A stretch of 32,197 nucleotides of DNA, from contig NZ_SCMR01000033.1 in assembly GCF_005502885.1 (NCBI RefSeq), positions 1 to 32,197 of the forward strand, read 5' to 3'. Below are positions 14,689 to 21,358 of the stretch, in pieces. The position numbers were made by a program, and so were the translations under genes. This stretch comes from Microbacterium sp. 2FI (GTDB lineage Bacteria > Actinomycetota > Actinomycetes > Actinomycetales > Microbacteriaceae). Below the pieces are notes generated by a model. That model made no database searches and had not been told where the DNA came from. It saw nothing but the letters and a program-made list of their open reading frames with translations. The number at the start of each line of letters is the position of its first letter. Within the stretch, counting starts at the first letter, position 1.

Positions 14689-17186
14689 CACTCGGCGCCC
14701 CGTGCGGGCGTGCGGGGAGCGGGGGTTCGGGCCGCGGGCGTGCCGTAGTCGGTCGTCCGCAGCCGGAACGGGCGGAAGAGCCGGGCGGCGATCGCAGCGG
14801 CATCCGTCGCCGGCAATTCGAGACCGTGCTCGATGCCCGCCTCGGGCTTGACGCGGCCGTCGAGCAGCGTGCCGCCGAGGTCGTCGCCGCCCGATTGCAG
14901 CAGCTCCGCGGCGGCGCCCTGGCCCACGCGGGTCCACGGGATCTGCACATGCGGGATGCTGCCCGACAGCAGCAGCCGCGACACCGCCACCATCGCTCGA
15001 TGCTCATCGAGCGCGCTGCGCCCCGCGACGAGGGAAACGCCGCCGGCGGCACCCGGGAGCGGGATGGGGACGAACTCGGTGAACCCGCCGCCGGCGGCGG
15101 CGATGGTCGCGGCATCCTGGAGCGAACGCAGCCGGCGCAGGTGCGCGATCCGCTCGTGCGCCGTCTCGACGTGACCGTAGAACAGCACCGACGTCGAGCG
15201 GAAGCCGGCGCGATGCGCGGCCGTGATCGCGGCGATCCAGCGGTCGATCTCGAGGTCGCCCGGAGCCACGAGGCCGCGCACGCGCTCGCTCAGCACCTTG
15301 ACGCCCGTGCCCGGGATGGTGTCGACGCCCGCGTCGCGCAGCGCCGCGAGTGCTCCGTCGAGGCCGAGGCCGCCGCGTTCGGCGAGGTCGGTGACATCCT
15401 GCGGGCGGTACGCGTGCAGGTGCAGACCGGGAGCGGCCGTCTTCACGGCGCGGGCGATCGCGAGGTAGCCGACGGGGTCTTCGGATGCCGGGAGCATCCC
15501 CTGCACGCACAGCTCGGTCGCCCCGAGGTCCCACGCGTCGGCGGCGATCGCCTCGACGTCGTCGAGCGTGTAGGTGCCGGGCTCTCCCGTGGGGTGCGCG
15601 CGCAGACCGCTCGAGGTGAGGTTGCGGTTGACGACGAGGCTCACCGCCTCGCCCACCGTGTAGCGGCGGACGTCGTCGGCGGCCGCGGCGAGGGCGCCGA
15701 GGTCGTCGCCGGTCGCGGTGAGGAGAGCGACCCACTCGTCGTCGGAGAGGGCGAGCGGGTCGGATGCCGCGCGGGCGGCGCCCGACGCGATGCCGGGTCG
15801 CTGAGCGCGGCCCTTCGTCTCGCTTCGCTCGCTCAGGGACCGGGAAGTCTCGGGTCGCTGAGCGCGGCCCTTCGTCTCGCTTCGCTCGCTCAGGGACCGG
15901 GAAGTCTCGGGTCGCTGAGCGCGGCCCTTCGTCTCGGCGAGGCCCGATTCGGCATCCGCGAGTGCCGCGACAGCACCGTGAAGCGCCGGATCGATCCAGG
16001 TGCCGGCATCCCGAACGAACTCGGGGTGAGCCGTCAGGCGCTCGCGCAGGACGAAGCCGAGGTCGGCTGTGCGCGCGGCGAGGTCGTCGAGGTGCGGCCA
16101 CGGGCGCTCGGGATTCACGTGGTCGGCGGTGAGGGGCGACACGCCGCCCCAATCGTCGGCGCCGGCGCGCACGAGCAGGTCGAGCTCGGTCGGGTCGGAG
16201 AGGTTCGGCGGCACCTGGATGCGCATCTCGGGCCCCATCACGAGCCGGGCGACCGCGACAGCGGCGACGTACTCGACGAGGTCGGCGTCGGCGACCCCTC
16301 GCATCGCCGTCCGCGGCTTCGCGCGGAAGTTCTGGACGATGACCTCCTGCACATGCCCCTGCCCGGCGACCGTGTGGCGCTCGTGCGCGTCGCGGATCGC
16401 GACGAGCGACTCCGCGCGATCGCTCAGAGTCTCGCCGATGCCGACGAGGATGCCGGTCGTGAACGGCACGCGAGCGCTCCCCGCATCGTCGATGACGGCG
16501 AGACGCACCGCGGGATCCTTGTCGGGCGAGCCGTAGTGCACCTGCCCGGGCTCTTCGAAGAGGCGGCGCGACGTCGTCTCGAGCATCATGCCCATCGACG
16601 GCGCGGTCGGGCGCAGCACCCGCAGCTCGTCCGCCGTCATCACGCCCGGATTGAGGTGCGCGAGCAGGCCGGTCTCGGCCGTGATGAGCCGTGCGATGTG
16701 GCCGACGTAGTCGATCGTCGACGCGAAGCCGTGCTCGTCGAGCCACGCGCGGGCTTCGGGCCAGCGCTCCTCGGGGCGGTCACCGAGGGTCAGCAGCGCT
16801 TCTTTGCAGCCGAGTGCCTGGCCCTGCCGCACGACGGTCAGCACCTGCTCGGGCGACATGAACGCGGGCTTGTGGAGCTTCTGCAGCTGCGACGGCGTGT
16901 CGACGAAGACGCAGTAGTGGCACCGGTCGCGGCAGAGGGTCGTGAGGGGCACGAACACCTTGCGCGAGTAGGTGATGGTTCCCGCGCGCCCGGCCGCTTC
17001 GAGCCCGGCGTCGCGGGCGACGCTCGCGAGATCGAGCAGCGCTTCGAGGTCGGGGCCGGTCGCCGTGAGTAGTGCCGCGGCGTCGTCGGCGTCGAGCCGA
17101 ACGCCTGCGGCTGCCCGCGCGAGCGCCTCGACGAGCGCGGAGCGCGTCGCCGGGCCGTGCGCCGGAGACGGCTCGAGCAGGGTCAC
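14688..17186 (-). CDS. fbiC: FO synthase FbiC (CofG-CofH fusion) with cysteine-less CofH half
   Basis: FbiC makes the deazaflavin FO from a ribitylaminouracil and tyrosine using two radical-SAM halves. Here (832 residues) the N-terminal CofG half (about 70-410) is complete: C85-x3-C89-x2-C92 in CRDRCHYC, then KEALLTLGDRPE, HLNPGVMT, SMGMMLETTSRRLFE, HYGSPDKDPAVRL and VIVQNFRAK. The C-terminal CofH half (about 475-830) keeps IPGT, YGHVET, GGFTEFVPIP, a Q-x-x-W motif and DDLGGTLL, but where CofH has its CxxxCxxC after NRN this protein reads NLTSSGLRAHPTGEPGTY (523-540) with no Cys, about nine residues shorter. It is not a frameshift, since neighbouring frames do not restore the motif. The linker (about 418-464) is a translated 19-residue repeat. 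GTG 17186 has AAGACT six bases upstream. Confidence 0.85.
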   Translation of the reverse strand: MTLLEPSPAHGPATRSALVEALARAAAGVRLDADDAAALLTATGPDLEALLDLASVARDAGLEAAGRAGTITYSRKVFVPLTTLCRDRCHYCVFVDTPSQLQKLHKPAFMSPEQVLTVVRQGQALGCKEALLTLGDRPEERWPEARAWLDEHGFASTIDYVGHIARLITAETGLLAHLNPGVMTADELRVLRPTAPSMGMMLETTSRRLFEEPGQVHYGSPDKDPAVRLAVIDDAGSARVPFTTGILVGIGETLSDRAESLVAIRDAHERHTVAGQGHVQEVIVQNFRAKPRTAMRGVADADLVEYVAAVAVARLVMGPEMRIQVPPNLSDPTELDLLVRAGADDWGGVSPLTADHVNPERPWPHLDDLAARTADLGFVLRERLTAHPEFVRDAGTWIDPALHGAVAALADAESGLAETKGRAQRPETSRSLSERSETKGRAQRPETSRSLSERSETKGRAQRPGIASGAARAASDPLALSDDEWVALLTATGDDLGALAAAADDVRRYTVGEAVSLVVNRNLTSSGLRAHPTGEPGTYTLDDVEAIAADAWDLGATELCVQGMLPASEDPVGYLAIARAVKTAAPGLHLHAYRPQDVTDLAERGGLGLDGALAALRDAGVDTIPGTGVKVLSERVRGLVAPGDLEIDRWIAAITAAHRAGFRSTSVLFYGHVETAHERIAHLRRLRSLQDAATIAAAGGGFTEFVPIPLPGAAGGVSLVAGRSALDEHRAMVAVSRLLLSGSIPHVQIPWTRVGQGAAAELLQSGGDDLGGTLLDGRVKPEAGIEHGLELPATDAAAIAARLFRPFRLRTTDYGTPAARTPAPRTPARGAE
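15795..15936 (-). repeat. Tandem 57-bp REP-like repeats inside fbiC
   Basis: Two full 57-bp units (15795-15851 and 15852-15908) are identical and a third is cut after 28 bases (15909-15936). Each unit holds a near-perfect inverted repeat: GGTCGCTGAGCG at one end and CGCTCAGGGACC at the other (11 of 12 paired), with a TTCGTCTCGCTTCGCTCG-type core. Because 57 is a multiple of three, the array is read through in frame as a 19-residue repeat, ETKGRAQRPETSRSLSERS, in the linker between the two FbiC halves. Confidence 0.85.
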
Positions 17187-17192
17187 CGAACC

Positions 17193-17198
17193 AGTCTT
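17193..17198 (-). promoter_or_regulatory. -10 box of the F420 operon
   Basis: On the minus strand AAGACT, six bases, then GTG at 17186. It predicts a leaderless fbiC transcript and supports this start over the upstream open frame. It is the only promoter I can suggest for the four-gene operon. Confidence 0.45.
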
Positions 17199-17278
17199 GC
17201 ACCGCTGGTGCGACACGGGCCGCGATGATCGTTGCCCTCCCGTAAGCAAATCATCACGGACTCGGCGCGAGCCGCTGG

Positions 17279-17284
17279 CAGACT
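17279..17284 (+). promoter_or_regulatory. -10 box, 17292 gene
   Basis: CAGACT, seven bases, then ATG at 17292. It diverges from the fbiC promoter across about 80 bases. Confidence 0.4.
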
Positions 17285-17291
17285 AGAGGCC

Positions 17292-17756
17292 ATGGTCACC
17301 CTCCTGCTCGACTCGACGCAGCTCGAGGTCGTGCTGTCAGGAGCCGAGCGGGCCATGGCATTCCGGCGGGGGAATGTCGTCATCGAGCGCTCCGCGATCG
17401 CCAAGGTGCAGCTGACCGACGACGCCTGGACCTGGCTGCGCGGCGTTCCGAGCCCGGGCACGCATCTTCGCGGCGTGGTCGCGATGGGCACGTGGCGCTT
17501 CGCCGGTGCCTCGGACTTCGCGATCATCCGCCGCCACCGCCCGAGCGTCGTGATCGACCTCGACGGCCACCCCGAGTTCCAGCGGATCATCCTCACCACC
17601 CGCCACGGTCTCGCCCTGGTGCAGGCGCTCCAGCTCGAGACCGGTGCCGAGGCCGCGGACGTCGTCGACATCGCCGCCGAGACGGGCACGATCCCGGTCG
17701 TTCCCGCGCGCAAGCCGCGAGCGCGGAAGGCGCCCGCGGCCGCTCCCGTGGTCTGA
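17292..17756 (+). CDS. Conserved-looking hypothetical protein, PH-like
   Basis: A 154-residue soluble protein without a recognised family. Residues 1-45 alternate strands (MVTLLLDSTQLEVVLSG, AMAFRRGNVVIERSAIAKVQL), and residues 85-115 hold VVIDLDGHPEFQRIILTTRHGLALVQAL; the pattern of beta strands followed by one helix is like small pleckstrin-homology-type bacterial domains. The tail (about 135-154) is Lys/Arg/Ala/Pro-rich and probably disordered. The start at 17292 is supported by a -10 box seven bases upstream. It diverges from fbiC and converges on the ABC permease gene, nine bases away, so the context gives no hint of function. Confidence 0.7.
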   Translation: MVTLLLDSTQLEVVLSGAERAMAFRRGNVVIERSAIAKVQLTDDAWTWLRGVPSPGTHLRGVVAMGTWRFAGASDFAIIRRHRPSVVIDLDGHPEFQRIILTTRHGLALVQALQLETGAEAADVVDIAAETGTIPVVPARKPRARKAPAAAPVV

Positions 17757-17765
17757 TCAGCTCGC

Positions 17766-18584
17766 TCAGCTGACGTCGCGGCGCCAGCTGGCGAGGTAGC
17801 CGAGCAACACCAGCACCGCGGCGTAGCCGAGCAGCACGACGCCGCCGGCCCACCATTCCAGCTGTGCGATTCCGCTCTCGCCCATGCCCATCGAGAACAC
17901 GCTCGCGCCGACGAGCGCGTCGCTCGCGGCGCCGGGAAGGTACTGCGTCACCTCCGAGAGACCATCGACGAAGGATGCCGCGGCTCGTGCCACCGGCTCG
18001 AGGAACTGCGTGAACACCAGCACGCCGACGATCGCTCCGACCTGATTGCGCACGAGCGCGCCGACGCCCACGCCGATGAGCACCCACAGCACGTAGGCGA
18101 GCACCATGCGGCCGATCATGGCCCAGGTGTCGAGTTCGGTGAGCTGCGTGTCGAGACCGGATGCCGCGATGAAACCGGCCGAGGGACCGACCGACGCGAT
18201 CACCCCGACGATTCCGAAGATGACGCCCACGAGCACGCCCACGAGGAGCTTCGCCCACAGCACCCGGCCGCGGCGCGGCGTCGCGAGGAACGTCGGCGTC
18301 AGCGTCTTGTGCCGGAACTCCGTCGTCACCATCAGCGTGCCGATGAGGAGGGGGAAGACGTATCCCACCGCCGTGGCGGTGCTGTACAGCAGGGCGGGAA
18401 GCTCGTCCTCGGGAAGCTGCGGGGCGCCGCCGGGCAACGCACCGCTCGCCGAGGCCGAGAAGACGAACCCGAGGACGGCGGCGGTGAAACCGACGTAGGC
18501 GAGCAGCACGATGAGCAGCACCCACCACATCGACGTCGTGAACTGCTTGACAGTCTCGGAGCGCGTGGTTGCGGCGAGGCTCAT
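17766..18584 (-). CDS. ABC-2 type transporter permease
   Basis: A 272-residue membrane protein with six hydrophobic helices: one near residues 20-42, one near 65-85, a conserved cytosolic segment TTEFRHKTLTPTFLATPRRGRVLWAKLL, and further helices at about 110-135, 150-180, 185-205 and 235-262. The EFRHKT...T/F segment is typical of ABC-2 permeases paired with NatA-like ATPases. It probably forms an export complex with the upstream ATPase; the substrate is unknown. The ATG overlaps the ATPase stop (ATGA), and an ideal SD, AAGGAGGTGA (18591-18600), lies within the end of the ATPase gene, so this subunit may be translated at a higher rate. Confidence 0.88.
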   Translation of the reverse strand: MSLAATTRSETVKQFTTSMWWVLLIVLLAYVGFTAAVLGFVFSASASGALPGGAPQLPEDELPALLYSTATAVGYVFPLLIGTLMVTTEFRHKTLTPTFLATPRRGRVLWAKLLVGVLVGVIFGIVGVIASVGPSAGFIAASGLDTQLTELDTWAMIGRMVLAYVLWVLIGVGVGALVRNQVGAIVGVLVFTQFLEPVARAAASFVDGLSEVTQYLPGAASDALVGASVFSMGMGESGIAQLEWWAGGVVLLGYAAVLVLLGYLASWRRDVS

Positions 18585-20104
18585 CGCTGCTCACCTCCTT
18601 CGTCGTCGGCGTGCTCATGGTCGGCGGGGGAGTCTTCGGGCTCGTCGGGCTCGTCTGTCGCGTCTTCGTCGAAGGCGGCGAAGAACCGATCCGCTTCGAC
18701 GTCGGCCTCGGTCTTGGACTGGTCCTCCCACGGCCGGTCGCTCTCGGCGTGCTCGGCGGGCTCGGGTTCTGGCTCGGGGTCGGGCCCGGGTTCCGGTTCA
18801 GGTTCGGGTTCGGGTTCGGGTTCGGGTTCCGGTTCCGGCTCATCGGCGGCAGCGGGCGGAACGATGTCGATCACGCCGGTTCCGGCGACTGCGAAGGTCG
18901 CAGCGGTCGTCGTCGCGGGGGCGTCGGGCTCCGGCTCGGGGTCGGGCTCCGGCTCGGGGTCGGGCTCCGGTTCGAGATCGGCTTCGGCTTCCGGCTCGGG
19001 CGCCCCGTCGTCGGCGAGCACCGCGGCGGCGACCGCAGCTTCTTCGATCGGAGTCTCGTCGACGGTCTCAGCCTCGACGGGAGCCGCCTCGACGGGAGCC
19101 GCCTCGACGGGAGCCGCCTCGACCGGCTCTGCCTCCTCGACGACCACATCTTCCTCGACCGCAGCCGCGACAGCCGCGACACTGGCGGCGCCGGCGGCGC
19201 TCGGATGCACCCGCGTGCCGTTTACGAGGTCGAGGAACACCTCTTCGAGTGCCGGTCCGCGGCGCTGCAGCGACGACAGCGCGACGCTGGCGGATGCTGC
19301 GATCGCCCCGACGCCGGCAGGTTCGAGTCCTTGCACGGTGAGGCCCGAGCGCAGCAGCTGGAACTCCACGCCGGCCGCGGCCAGTGCATCGCTCAGCGCA
19401 GCGCGGTCGGGGGAGTCGACGACGGTCGCGTGCTCGGCCGGGTCGGAGAGCTCCTCGAGTGCACCCTGGAAGACGAGTCGGCCCTGCGAGATGATCAGCA
19501 GCGCGTCGACGGTCTGCTGCACCTCGGCCAGCAGGTGCGACGAGACGAACACCGTCCGGCCCTCGCGCGCGAGCTGACGCAGGAACCCGCGGATCCACTT
19601 GATCCCCTCGGGATCCAGTCCGTTGGTCGGCTCGTCGAGCACCAGCACGCCGGGGTCGCCGAGCAGCGCATATGCCAGCCCGAGTCGCTGGCGCATGCCG
19701 AGCGAGTACCCGCCGACCTTGCGCCCGGCGGCATCCGAGAGCCCGACCAGGCCCAGCACCTCGTCGACGCGACCCTTCCCGATGCCCGCTGCGGCGGCAT
19801 ACACCGCGAGGTGTCCGGCGCCGGTGCGCCCGGGGTGGAAGCTCGATGCCTCGAGCACCGCACCGACCGTCTGCAGCGGTCGTGCGAGCTTCGCGTACGC
19901 GGTGCCGCCGAACGTGGCTGTCCCGCCGCTCGCTCGCACGAGCCCCAGAAGCACCCGCAGCGTCGTGGTCTTGCCGGCCCCGTTCGGGCCGAGGAATCCG
20001 GTGACGCGGCCGGGCTCGACCGTCGCGGTGAAATCCGACACCGCGGTGATGGCGCCGAACCGCTTCGTCACTCCCGAGAACTCCAGCACCTGTCCGTCAG
20101 GCAT
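18581..20104 (-). CDS. ABC transporter ATPase with long acidic Glu-Pro tail
   Basis: A 507-residue ATPase of the NatA/CcmA type. Residues 1-230 hold Walker A GPNGAGKTT (39-47), the signature YSLGMRQRLGLAYALL, Walker B GVLVLDEPTNGLDPEGI and the switch VSSHLLAEVQ; residues to about 310 are the usual C-terminal extension ending near VFLDLVNGTR. The remaining roughly 190 residues are unusual: Ala/Val/Glu repeats (VEAAP), two Glu-Pro tracts and an acidic, His-containing end, probably disordered and cytosolic. I chose ATG 20104 because AGAGGG lies at good SD distance; the start at 20137 would add eleven residues before the usual ATPase beginning. Pairs with the permease gene that overlaps its stop. 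Confidence 0.88.
   Translation of the reverse strand: MPDGQVLEFSGVTKRFGAITAVSDFTATVEPGRVTGFLGPNGAGKTTTLRVLLGLVRASGGTATFGGTAYAKLARPLQTVGAVLEASSFHPGRTGAGHLAVYAAAAGIGKGRVDEVLGLVGLSDAAGRKVGGYSLGMRQRLGLAYALLGDPGVLVLDEPTNGLDPEGIKWIRGFLRQLAREGRTVFVSSHLLAEVQQTVDALLIISQGRLVFQGALEELSDPAEHATVVDSPDRAALSDALAAAGVEFQLLRSGLTVQGLEPAGVGAIAASASVALSSLQRRGPALEEVFLDLVNGTRVHPSAAGAASVAAVAAAVEEDVVVEEAEPVEAAPVEAAPVEAAPVEAETVDETPIEEAAVAAAVLADDGAPEPEAEADLEPEPDPEPEPDPEPEPDAPATTTAATFAVAGTGVIDIVPPAAADEPEPEPEPEPEPEPEPEPGPDPEPEPEPAEHAESDRPWEDQSKTEADVEADRFFAAFDEDATDEPDEPEDSPADHEHADDEGGEQR
18757..18843 (-). repeat. Hexameric repeat tract coding Glu-Pro
   Basis: Tandem GGTTCG-type hexamers (plus-strand view) encode about 15 Glu/Asp-Pro pairs in the tail of the ABC ATPase. 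Such tracts can change length by slippage in steps of two residues without breaking the frame. Confidence 0.75.
18928..19008 (-). repeat. Second Glu/Asp-Pro coding tract
   Basis: An 18-bp unit of the type GGCTCCGGCTCGGGGTCG occurs about two and a half times and encodes (D/E)-P pairs. It is separated from the first tract by a Thr/Ala/Val-rich stretch. Confidence 0.65.
19071..19123 (-). repeat. 15-bp tandem repeat coding VEAAP-type pentapeptides
   Basis: GCCTCGACGGGAGCC occurs three times exactly (19071-19085, 19086-19100, 19101-19115) with a partial fourth. It encodes repeated VEAAP at the start of the acidic tail of the ABC ATPase. Confidence 0.75.
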
Positions 20105-20180
20105 GCAGAACCCTCTCGTCGTCGTGAGCTTTCCCATATCCTGGCGGATAACCGGCGCTCCGTGCGGGAACCCGCCCCGG

Positions 20181-20186
20181 TAACGT
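20181..20186 (+). promoter_or_regulatory. -10 box, 20194 gene
   Basis: TAACGT, seven bases, then GTG at 20194. It lies in the 89-base gap to the divergent ABC ATPase gene. Confidence 0.55.
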
Positions 20187-20193
20187 TGCGATC

Positions 20194-21348
20194 GTGACCG
20201 ATGTCTCCGATCCGACCGTCCTCGTCCGCGCTCGCGGAGGCCTGGGCAGACTCACCCTCAATCGCCCCCGCGCGATCAATGCCCTCGATCTCGGCATGAT
20301 CCATCAGCTGCACGCGGCTCTCGACGCCTGGGAGCACGACAGTGAGGTCGACATCGTCGTGCTCGACGGCGCAGGGGAGCGCGGACTCTGCGCCGGCGGC
20401 GACGTGCGTGGCCTCGCCGACCGGGTCGTGAACCGACGCCTGGAGGATGCCGCGGTGTTCTTCCGCGACGAGTACGCCCTGAACGTCCGCATCGCGGAGT
20501 ACCCGAAGCCGATCGTGGCGCTGGCGGACGGCATCACGATGGGCGGTGGCATCGGGCTCGCCGGGCACGCGGCGATCCGCGTCGTCACCGAGCGCTCGCA
20601 GCTCGCGATGCCCGAGACCCGCATCGGCTTCACCCCCGACGTCGGGGGGTCGTGGCTGCTGGCCCGTGCCCCCGGCCGGCTCGGCGAGTACCTCGGCCTC
20701 ACCGGAGCGACGATGGATGCCGCCGACGCGGTCTACGCCGGGTTCGCCGACCACCTGGTCCCGTCCGAGAGTCTCGAGGGCCTCCGCGAAGCGCTCGAGA
20801 CGCGCGCAGACCCCTCGAGTCCCACTGAGCTCGTGCTGCTCTTCGACGAGACCCCCGCCCCGTCGAAGCTCGAACAGGCCCGGGTGTGGATCGACGAGGC
20901 GTTCGCCGCCGACAGCGTCGCCGACATCATCGAGCGTCTCCGCGCGCTCGCGGACGACGGAGACGGGTCGCTGAGCGAGCGCCGGCGAGACGAACGGTCG
21001 CTGAGCGAGCGCCAGCGAGACGAACGGTCGCTGAGCGAGCGCCAGCGAGACGAAGCGCGCGCCACCGCGGAGCTGCTCGGAGAACTCTCGCCGACCGGCC
21101 TCGCCGTCACCCTCGCCGCGGTCCGACGCGCGCGAGAGCTCGCGGGGCTCCGCGACGCGCTCGAGCAGGAGTACGGCCTCGTGATGTGGTTCGCCACGAC
21201 CCAGCCCGACCTCGCCGAGGGGATCCGTGCGCAGGTCATCGACAAGGACCGCTCGCCGAAGTGGCAGCCGGCGACGCTCGCCGAACTGCAACCCGAGGCG
21301 GCGGCATCCGCTTTCTCGTTCCGACCCGACGTGCCGCTCTGGGATTGA
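20194..21348 (+). CDS. Enoyl-CoA hydratase family, 3-hydroxyisobutyryl-CoA hydrolase-like
   Basis: Probably hydrolyses 3-hydroxyisobutyryl-CoA in valine breakdown. The 384 residues carry the crotonase fold: NRPRAINALDLGM (23-35), the oxyanion region CAGGDVRGL (66-74) and GGGIGLAGH (117-125), the hydrolase-type segment MPETRIGFTPDVGGSW with E141 and D149 (the catalytic pair in HIBCH), and the C-terminal GIRAQVIDKDRSPKW expected of hydrolases. An Arg/Glu/Ser-rich insertion at about 259-287 is encoded by the REP-like repeat at 20966. A GTG start follows a -10 box by seven bases, so the mRNA is probably leaderless. An LssY-C gene follows after 10 bases; no other valine-pathway gene is present, so exact substrate remains inferred. 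Confidence 0.88.
   Translation: MTDVSDPTVLVRARGGLGRLTLNRPRAINALDLGMIHQLHAALDAWEHDSEVDIVVLDGAGERGLCAGGDVRGLADRVVNRRLEDAAVFFRDEYALNVRIAEYPKPIVALADGITMGGGIGLAGHAAIRVVTERSQLAMPETRIGFTPDVGGSWLLARAPGRLGEYLGLTGATMDAADAVYAGFADHLVPSESLEGLREALETRADPSSPTELVLLFDETPAPSKLEQARVWIDEAFAADSVADIIERLRALADDGDGSLSERRRDERSLSERQRDERSLSERQRDEARATAELLGELSPTGLAVTLAAVRRARELAGLRDALEQEYGLVMWFATTQPDLAEGIRAQVIDKDRSPKWQPATLAELQPEAAASAFSFRPDVPLWD
20966..21054 (+). repeat. Tandem 30-bp REP-related repeats inside the hydrolase gene
   Basis: Three units of about 30 bp (20966-20995, 20996-21025, 21026-21054) begin GGTCGCTGAGCGAGCG and end GCGAGACGAA. They share the core of the fbiC array but lack its second palindrome arm. They are read in frame as SLSERRRDER, SLSERQRDER and SLSERQRDEA. 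Unit 2 and unit 3 differ from unit 1 by one base. Confidence 0.85.
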
Positions 21349-21358
21349 CGACGTCGCC

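Noticed and set aside
15573..15626. Missing FbiC cysteines as a frameshift or sequencing slip
   Set aside because: Reading the neighbouring frames of this stretch gives at most one Cys and no CxxxCxxC; the frame before and after matches CofH, so a net nine-residue in-frame loss is the simpler reading. A true assembly error cannot be fully excluded.
15795..15936. Direct repeats as a CRISPR array
   Set aside because: Units are adjacent without spacers, lie inside a coding region, and no cas genes are present.
13896..17072. A very long open frame on the plus strand opposite fbiC and the monooxygenase gene
   Set aside because: It is an Arg-rich antisense frame kept open by high GC. The minus strand carries two clearly recognisable enzymes with the right motifs. 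The same applies to long antisense frames across 535-2730, 3360-4874 and 29492-31069.
17757..17773. CAGCTCGCTCAGCTG at the convergent junction as a terminator or repeat copy
   Set aside because: The stem is only five to six pairs. It shares GCTGAGCGAGC with the REP-like core, but the match is too short to call a copy.
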